A DNA stretch of 64,000 nucleotides from assembly GCA_028554755.1 (NCBI GenBank), contig JAPTOF010000010.1, forward strand, positions 13,464,501 through 13,528,500. Direction: 5' to 3'. The translations under genes and the position numbers were made by a program. The notes below the pieces were generated by a model. It searched no databases, was not told the DNA's origin, and saw only the letters and a list, made by a program, of their open reading frames with translations. Position 1 is the first letter of the stretch. The number at the start of each line of letters is the position of its first letter. Origin of the DNA: Cordia subcordata (Eukaryota > Streptophyta > Magnoliopsida > Boraginales > Cordiaceae). Below, in pieces: positions 58,072-64,000 of this stretch.

Positions 58072-59383
58072 TGTTATCTAAATATTCATTATTGATTTTG
58101 ATGATGAAAATATATATGCATTATTTGACTAAATAGCTTCTTGAGAAAATGAGATGATATCTAGTTGAAGCCTGGAAAGATTGAAGAAAATGTGCAAAAA
58201 GCATTATTTGAAGAAAGAGAAGGTGAGAAGGCATAAGGAGGAGAAGTGAAGTCATAAGGGGTATCGGATATTATTTTCCTTCTTGCTCTTTTTGTGAAAT
58301 GCCTACATATTGTGTGGACTTGGCTCAAACTCTTTTTCTTGCTCAAAGCAAAATTTTCAACTCTTGCACATTTAATATAACATATGCACAAATGTATTTG
58401 AATGCACACATAGAGATAAAATGAGTTTTTGGGGTGTTTCAAATCACAACATGTGTTTACAAATTATTACAAAATGATTTAGAGTTGTGAAAATTGCACT
58501 TAAAATGGTTTTTGCAAAACTCTGGCTTTACTTTACATTCTGGAGTGGCCGGACTTCACCGGTCGACCTACCGACGGTGGGTCGCCCGGCCAAAACAGAA
58601 AGGTAAAGAAAAAGCTGGACCCCCTAGCCAGTTGACCGGCTAAGGCGTCCGGCCTAATCAGAGAAGGAAAGGGGATAGCCGGACGACCCAACCGGTCGAC
58701 CGGCTGAACGGGTGCTGTAATAAATGTACTAGCTGTTTATTACCGTTCTGGCTAAAAAATTCATTTCTTCTTCACCTACCAAATCCCTAACCCCCAAAAT
58801 CTCTTTAAATACTCATTCAATACACATTCTAATCAGAAAATTGAAGTGTGCTAAAGTGTTTATCATCATACAATCTATCTTTGAGTCATTCTTGCAATAT
58901 ATTTGAGCTTTCAAGAGCTTATTCATCTTCTTCTTGAAGAAAATTTCAGATTCAATCTTTTCTTAATTCTTGAGTATATACACACCTTGAGAGCTATAAA
59001 CATTGTGAGATTTATTCTTTAAAGCTTCTAAAGTGTGGGGAAATCCTAAAGAGTGAATCTCTTGGGTTCTTTGAAGTTAGGCTTCAAAGAGATTGTAAGA
59101 ACTTGGTTTGTGCTTCACCAAGATTTGAAGAAGCATCTTAGTGGAGATTTTTGAAGTCCTAAGGGGAGCATTCTTGGGCGATGGACGTAGGCTTGGCCAA
59201 ACCACCTTAAATTGTTTGTTTCTCCTCTCCTTATACTTCCATTTTTATGCTTGCTTATTTTGGCTATATTGTGTTTGATATATTGATTGTTAGAAGTTGT
59301 AAATTTTCTGAGAATTTTTTAAAACGAAAATTAGTACTTAGATCTTAATTAACCCCCCCCCCCTTAAGATATTTGCAACCACA
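58072..59383 (+). repeat. 3' LTR of Sirevirus B
   Basis: TGTTATCTAAATATTC...GCAACCACA, matching 49577-50894. Differences concentrate at 58540-58740, the GC-rich palindromic zone; outside it only scattered substitutions are seen. Confidence 0.93.
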
Positions 59384-59427
59384 ATCTTTATGTCATTTCT
59401 TATTTTATTACTACTAATAACAATATA

Positions 59428-59429
<2 letters not shown>

Positions 59430-59460
<31 letters not shown>
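59430..59460. repeat. (ATT)n microsatellite
   Basis: About ten TTA/ATT units in AT-rich DNA right of Sirevirus B. Confidence 0.9.
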
Positions 59461-59462
<2 letters not shown>

Positions 59463-59671
59463 AATTAATAATATAAACTACAACTAATAGTATAATGTAC
59501 ATTTTTGTAAAAGAATTAATAACTAAAAAAACTACAAAAAATAATCATTTATCAAATAATAAATAAAGTTTAAAACTGTAATTAAAAAAAATATAACATA
59601 TGGCTATAATTGTAATAAAAAAAGTTAGTGGGTTAAAATTATATTTAATATAATAATTAAACTTAATATAT

Positions 59672-60170
59672 TCTTAAAAGAATGCCTATATATATAAAAG
59701 TTAAATCAAAGGAGCTCAAAGTAAAGTGCCACATCAGTACCCATCTATTTGCTAATTCATCATAAATTCTATTTTTAATATTATTACATTATTATAAATC
59801 TATAGATTATAGTATTTAATTACATTTATACACCACTTCCTAACCTCATGATTACAATAGAGTTACAAGATATTTAATTATATTTATACACTACCTATAT
59901 ATTTCTTTTTAATGAGTTTAAAGTAATAAAGTCTAAAAAAACTCATTAATTTATCTATCATATCCTAATTTAAAAAATAAAAATAAGAATAAAAAATAAA
60001 AATAAGAATAGAAAGCATTAGAATTAATTTTTATAGATATTTAGAAATAATAAAAAAACACATGAAAAACCTAAAAATAATAAAAAATCACATTTATAAA
60101 TATTTAAAAAACTAAAAAATATACAGAATCTAAATAAGCCCGTACAAAGTACGAGGTATGAAAGCACTAG
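59672..60170 (+). mobile_element. Short non-autonomous Helitron
   Basis: The 3' end is typical: a stem-loop CCCGTAC-AAA-GTACGaGG at 60139-60156 (7-bp stem, one bulge), ten bases, then CTAG at 60167-60170 followed by host T. The 5' end is placed at TCTTAAAAGAATGCC near 59672, before CTATATATATAAAAG and GTGCCACATCAG, which resemble Helitron 5' regions, but this end is less certain. About 500 bp, no coding capacity. Confidence 0.65.
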
Positions 60171-60875
60171 TATAACTATATAAACTAAACCTAATCCAAA
60201 AGCACTCCTCTTCACTCCATCTGCGCCTCCATTAACAATCATCTCCTCTCTCTCCTCCATCGATCAAATTATTTTCTTCCTCTTCTTCTCCTTTCTCTCC
60301 TCCTCTGCCCTCTTCTTCTCCCCTCCCTCATGATCTCTTCTCCTTTCTCTCCTTTTCCCTTTTCTTCTCCCCTCCGCGACGACCAAAACAGAGAAAAAAA
60401 AATTTATTCCCACCCTATCCCTCTTTTTTTTCCATCCCCTTTTTCTACGCATTTTTTTCTTCATAAAAATAGATAATACCTTGAGATGTTCGTATATTTT
60501 GGACGATTTTTTTGGATCTTTTGGTTTTTCTTTTTCTGGCTTTTACTTCTCAAAATGATTGAAATATTTTTTATGTGAATAGAATGGGAGAAGGTTGGTT
60601 TATATACACATTAACATCCATAGTAAAAAATTTGCCCATTTCTAAATTTTATTTTTTAAGTCATAAATTTTTTTTTTTGGTTTAGTGATTTTTCTGATAA
60701 TATATTCGTTGCTCTTTTCATCTCAGTGACCGTTGGAGCTTTTTCATATTCTTTTTTAGTTTGCAGTTATGGGGATGAGTTTGGGTGTTGGTTTTGGAAT
60801 GAAAAAAGTTCTATATATAAGTGTTTTGTTTTGGGGTTAGAAAATATTTAAAATTTTAAGAATGAAATAGAGGAG
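60171..60875. other. Pyrimidine-rich and AT-rich DNA, no gene recognised
   Basis: A striking C/T-rich tract at 60200-60370 (TCTCCTTTCTCTCCTCCTC and similar) resembles a plant 5' leader but no ORF follows on the plus strand. The rest is AT-rich. Confidence 0.45.
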
Positions 60876-61260
60876 TTGTTGAAGCTGTTAGAAATAACCT
60901 TACAAGCTACAATAAGCAAAGCCAAACAGCCTCTAAGACAAGTTGTTACCAAACATAGTATCCATCAAATAAGTTTGCTAACAGATAGTCGAATTTTAGC
61001 AAAATTTTTAATGATTAAAACTCTTGTCGCTGGGTCCCCACGGACAACGAAGAGGTTGCCTTATTTGTGGACCTCTCGGAGGAAAACAACAAAAACCATA
61101 GGGAATTTCCAAGCATTTGTTCAACATAAAGTAGACGATAATCATTGCAGTACGCGCAAATTAGGAGTTTTGTTGGCAAAGATAAGTTGACAGATACAAT
61201 CATTTCTTCCTTGAAGACTTTTTGCTCCAACGTTTTGAATTTTTCTTCCATGGCTTCAGG
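60876..61260. other. Unassigned segment with short open frames on both strands
   Basis: A 104-residue plus-strand frame (60876-61190) and a 78-residue minus-strand frame (61251-61015, MEEKFKTLEQKVFKEEM...) overlap. The latter has a coil-like start reminiscent of retrotransposon gag N-termini, but I cannot identify either. Confidence 0.25.
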
Positions 61261-62036
61261 ACTTCTTTTGTTTCAAGTCTTTAATGGCCCGTTTAATATA
61301 ATGAAATGGTTTAGAATAGAATGGTCATTTAAAGCAGAAAAGAATTTAAGATAAAATGACCATAGAATACTTTTTTTTTTTAATGTTTGGTTAAAGCTAT
61401 AAAAAAAAATTAGAATGAAATGATTATTTTATTTGATATATTTGGTAAAATTATTTTAAAACAAAATTAGTATAGTATAAAAATCAATTCAATTAACCAA
61501 AATACACTTATACTCTCGATTAGTATAAATTTATACTTATACGTGACAATTATTTTTATACAATATTAACATAAATTAAAATATTTTTTGTCTTTTGATC
61601 AAGGATAAAACATAGCATTATTTGCTCAATCATTTTTTTATTTTTATCCCCATATTTCAATTTATTTACTTTCCTAACATAATTGAGAGAAAAATTAATC
61701 ATTCAATAAAACTACACCTATTTTTTGTGTGAAAAAGAGTTAAAAATGAAAAAAAAATGTGTATTTTTAATTTTTGTTTTGTAATTTTTAATTTTTTATT
61801 GTTGATCTAGTTAATGACGATTGAAGATTTGTGAGCATAAATAGGGAATAATAAATTATATTTTTGGTTTTATTTTATTTTTTTATGATTCCAACTTAAG
61901 TTGGAATACTTGTTCCTTGGGTTCGGCTGAGGAATGAGTTTTCTTACTTTTTCCAATTTAAATTAGTTTTACCAGATAAGAGAAAAGAATGAGAAGTTGG
62001 AACGGAAATTCCATTCTGAACCATTCCTACATATTT
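61261..62036. other. AT-rich DNA, possibly an old MITE; no gene
   Basis: Starts with GGCCCGTTTAATATAATGAAATGG and ends with CCATTCTGAACCATTCCTAC, loosely inverted GGAATGG/CCATTC motifs. Not firm. Confidence 0.3.
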
Positions 62037-62039
62037 ATA

Positions 62040-62129
62040 AGAGTTTGTTTGGGATTACTTATTTTGCTGTTTTTAATATCATGCTTTTTACTGCTTAAAA
62101 ACAGCAAAATCAGCACTCCCAACCAGGCT
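62040..62129. mobile_element. Fold-back MITE of about 90 bp
   Basis: The two arms, TTTGGGATTACTTATTTTGC and CTTAAAAACAGCAAAATCAG followed by CACTCCCAA, are inverted copies that would form a long hairpin with a loop around ATATCATGCTTTTTACTG. It sits about 500 bp upstream of the NBS-LRR start. Confidence 0.75.
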
Positions 62130-62443
62130 ATTCATGTTTTCCATGGGCAAGCAAATAAAGGCACCCATCTAAGGCATATAAACAGAGTGGAAATTTCGGG
62201 TGATTAGGGTGGAGACACTCGACAACGCAGGATCAGTCAGGTGTGGCGCGATCCATGAAATATGCGAATATCATGCATTGCTGGATTTCCACGCCGTTGG
62301 TCCTCTCGCAGTCGCCACTCACGCACATCCTCGATTTACCTCCCGCGCAGTTGCGCCCACAGTGGGAAAGGGGTTCTCCTTTGGTTAACCCTTTAAAAAG
62401 AGTGGAAATTTCCAAGCATTTACTCAAAGAGCGCTAACTCTTG

Positions 62444-62500
62444 TATAAAAGCTACCTATCAAAAAAACACTACATAGATCTAAAAACACTACATAGATCT
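62444..62500 (+). promoter_or_regulatory. TATA box and 19-bp tandem repeat in the NBS-LRR leader
   Basis: TATAAAA at 62444-62450, 88 nt before the start codon. A perfect duplication AAAAACACTACATAGATCT occupies 62463-62481 and 62482-62500, in the expected 5' leader. Confidence 0.6.
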
Positions 62501-62537
62501 TTTTTCTGAGAGCTTAGAAAACTAAAATTAAGTGCAA

Positions 62538-64000
62538 ATGGCAGAGGCTGTCATCTCTTCTGCTGCGAAAACGCTTGGCAATTTGTTGATTCAAGAAGGA
62601 CAGTTTTTACGTGGCGTAAGAGATAAAGCAGACCAACTTGATGAAGAGTTGAAGCGTATTCATTGGTTCTCAAAAGACGCTGAAGCAAGACAAGATGAAG
62701 CAGAAAGAGTTCGGGATTGGGTTTCACAAATAAGAGACCTTGCAAATGAAGCTGAAAATTTGCTTGAACATTATGCTTTCACAATCCAATCACGTAGGGG
62801 AAGAGGCGTTACAAGCATCATCAAGAGGCCTGTTTGCCTCTTGGATGAATGCTTGAACCGTCACCAAGTTGGGGCAGATATCGAATCTGTTACAGCTAAG
62901 ATATCTAATCTTAGTAAAAGTCTTAACGATTATGGCATAAGAGCTATCATGGGGAAACAAGGCAGCTCAAGTTCTAGGCAACAACTCGTGTTCAGACGTA
63001 CTTATTCCCATGTTGTTGAAGAGGATCTTGTTGGAGTAGAAAGTCAAGTTGAGATTTTGGGGAAAGAACTTGTGGGAGAAAACTATAAAGTAGTTTCTAT
63101 ACGTGGAATGGGTGGTCTTGGAAATACAACTTTGGCCAGAAAAGTGTATCACCATCTAAATGTGAGGCATCATTTTTGAGGATTTTCTTGGGTTTGTGTT
63201 TCGTAGCAATGGCAGAAAAGAGATCTCTTATTAGGAATCAGTATTAAATTTATGCCGAAGAAGACGGAAGTGATTGAAAAATGGAGAGATGAGGAGCTAG
63301 TCAGGGAAAATTTTCAATTTATACAAAATTGGAGATGTCTGATAGTAGGTGATGATATATGGTCAATGAATGCTTGGGATTGCGTAAAAGATGCCTTCCC
63401 AATTAGAGAGAAGGGCAGCAAAGTATTGCTAACTACTTGTAATAGAGAAGTTGCTACGAATATAGATACAGGTAGCTTTCTCCTTCAACCACGATTACTA
63501 AGCAAAGAAGAAAGTTGGGAGCTATTTAAAAGGAAGTCTCTTATACAAAGAGGAACTCAAGGTATATTTCCTACAGAAATCACAGATTTTAATCTTTTAT
63601 GAGCACTTCAATTAGAATTGCTGATGCCTAATAGGTGTTACTTTTATGTTTTAGTTGTAGATTGTGATGAAATCAATAAAATGGAAGAATTAGGAAAAGA
63701 TATGGTTGAACACTGCGGAGGTCTTCCATTAGCTATACTTGTCTTAGGAGGTATTCTTGCAAAAACATGAAGCTTGATAGAGGGGAAAATGTTCACAAAA
63801 ATGTTAAATCATATCTTGGAAAGGGAAGCAACATTGGAGAGGATGAACGAGGATTACAAAATATATTATCATTGAGTTACAATGACTTGCCATACCAATT
63901 GAAACCCTGTTTTCTTTACTTGAGCAAATACACAGAGGATACTAAGATAGAAACAAACTCATAATATCAAATTTGGATGGCTGAAGGCATGATATCCATG
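62538..64000 (+). pseudogene. CC-NBS-LRR disease-resistance gene relic (RPP8/RPP13-like), truncated by window end
   Basis: ATG at 62538 (MAEAVISSAAKTLGNLL) begins an Rx-type coiled coil (LDEELKRIHWFSKDAEARQ, VRDWVSQIRDLANEAENLL), about residues 1-120. The NB-ARC domain follows: RTYSHVVEEDLVGVE, P-loop GMGGLGNTTLARKV (Lys replaced by Asn at 63123-63125), two in-frame stops (63177-63179 and about 63207) around FSWVCVS, kinase-2 [45 protein letters not shown] (about 63713-63755), and RNBS-D LPYQLKPCFLYLS. A further stop (63602) and a frame change near 63767 follow; the LRR would lie beyond 64000. Such proteins are cytoplasmic immune receptors that bind ADP/ATP. Here the lost Lys and several stops indicate a pseudogene. 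Confidence 0.93.

Larger units (their letters stand above)
49577..59383 (+). mobile_element. Sirevirus-type Ty1/copia retrotransposon B, structurally complete, 9.8 kb
   Basis: Two about 1.3-kb LTRs, Met-tRNA primer site, gag, pol (PR-INT-RT-RH) and an extra ORF before the 3' LTR, plus several polypurine tracts. The flanking 5-mers ATTTT (49572-49576) and ATCTT (59384-59388) are a near-match duplication. Two gag zinc knuckles, the GATGCCAAAGGGGGAGAAG motif downstream of the last ORF, and the envelope-position ORF are the known hallmarks of Sireviruses. LTRs are nearly identical outside a GC-rich segment, so insertion is fairly recent, yet all ORFs are broken. Confidence 0.95.

Noticed and set aside
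60024..60464. Hydrophobic and Lys/Glu/Arg-rich minus-strand frames
   Set aside because: They come from AT-rich Helitron DNA and from the C/T-rich tract; composition artefacts.

Overview
The window is nuclear DNA of a dicot plant. The evidence is a spliced nuclear gene for a plastid-targeted enzyme subunit, a CC-NBS-LRR resistance-gene relic, Sirevirus-type Ty1/copia elements, MULEs with plant-mobile-domain genes, a fossil caulimovirid and a Helitron, all in AT-rich DNA. I cannot name the species. No CRISPR, operon or bacterial feature is present, and I recognised no rRNA or tRNA gene.

Layout. 1-5.9 kb: minus-strand gene for the regulatory (small) subunit of acetolactate synthase. Six exons can be placed with canonical splice sites; the second half of the protein lies beyond base 1. 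5.9-16.2 kb: a degenerate endogenous pararetrovirus (about 6.3-13.3 kb, minus strand) beside a plant-mobile-domain (PMD) relic; the outer repeats suggest the virus sits inside an old MULE. 16.2-21.4 kb: mostly non-coding DNA with local duplications, a 151-bp solo LTR with perfect target duplication, and an RPA1-like gene relic with a recognisable intron. 21.5-23.5 kb: a putative 2-kb solo LTR. 23.8-29.5 kb: degraded Sirevirus copy A (minus strand), lacking RNase H and part of its 3' LTR. 29.6-31.0 kb: two MITEs and a Ty3/gypsy fragment.

31.0-42.9 kb is a nested stack. A minus-strand copia relic is split inside integrase by a 7.8-kb MULE (31621-39382) that has about 130-bp terminal inverted repeats, a decayed transposase and a PMD pseudogene. 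A 1.8-kb non-autonomous LTR element (41057-42870, perfect ACGTC duplication) lies upstream of the copia gag relic. 42.9-49.6 kb: AT-rich DNA with a minisatellite, repeated 15-bp palindromes, several MITEs and a nuclear copy of mitochondrial rpl16.

49577-59383 is Sirevirus copy B, structurally complete on the plus strand: two about 1.3-kb LTRs, Met-tRNA primer site, gag with two zinc knuckles, protease, integrase, RT, RNase H, an extra envelope-position ORF and several polypurine tracts. Every ORF carries stops or frameshifts, and the RT active site reads YVND. It is followed by a short non-autonomous Helitron (59672-60170), unassigned DNA, a fold-back MITE and, from 62.5 kb to the window end, a CC-NBS-LRR pseudogene with an altered P-loop.

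Only the acetolactate synthase subunit gene looks functional. The rest is a layered record of insertions, and the most informative signals are the nesting order, the captured host and organelle sequences, and the accessory modules of the virus and the Sirevirus.
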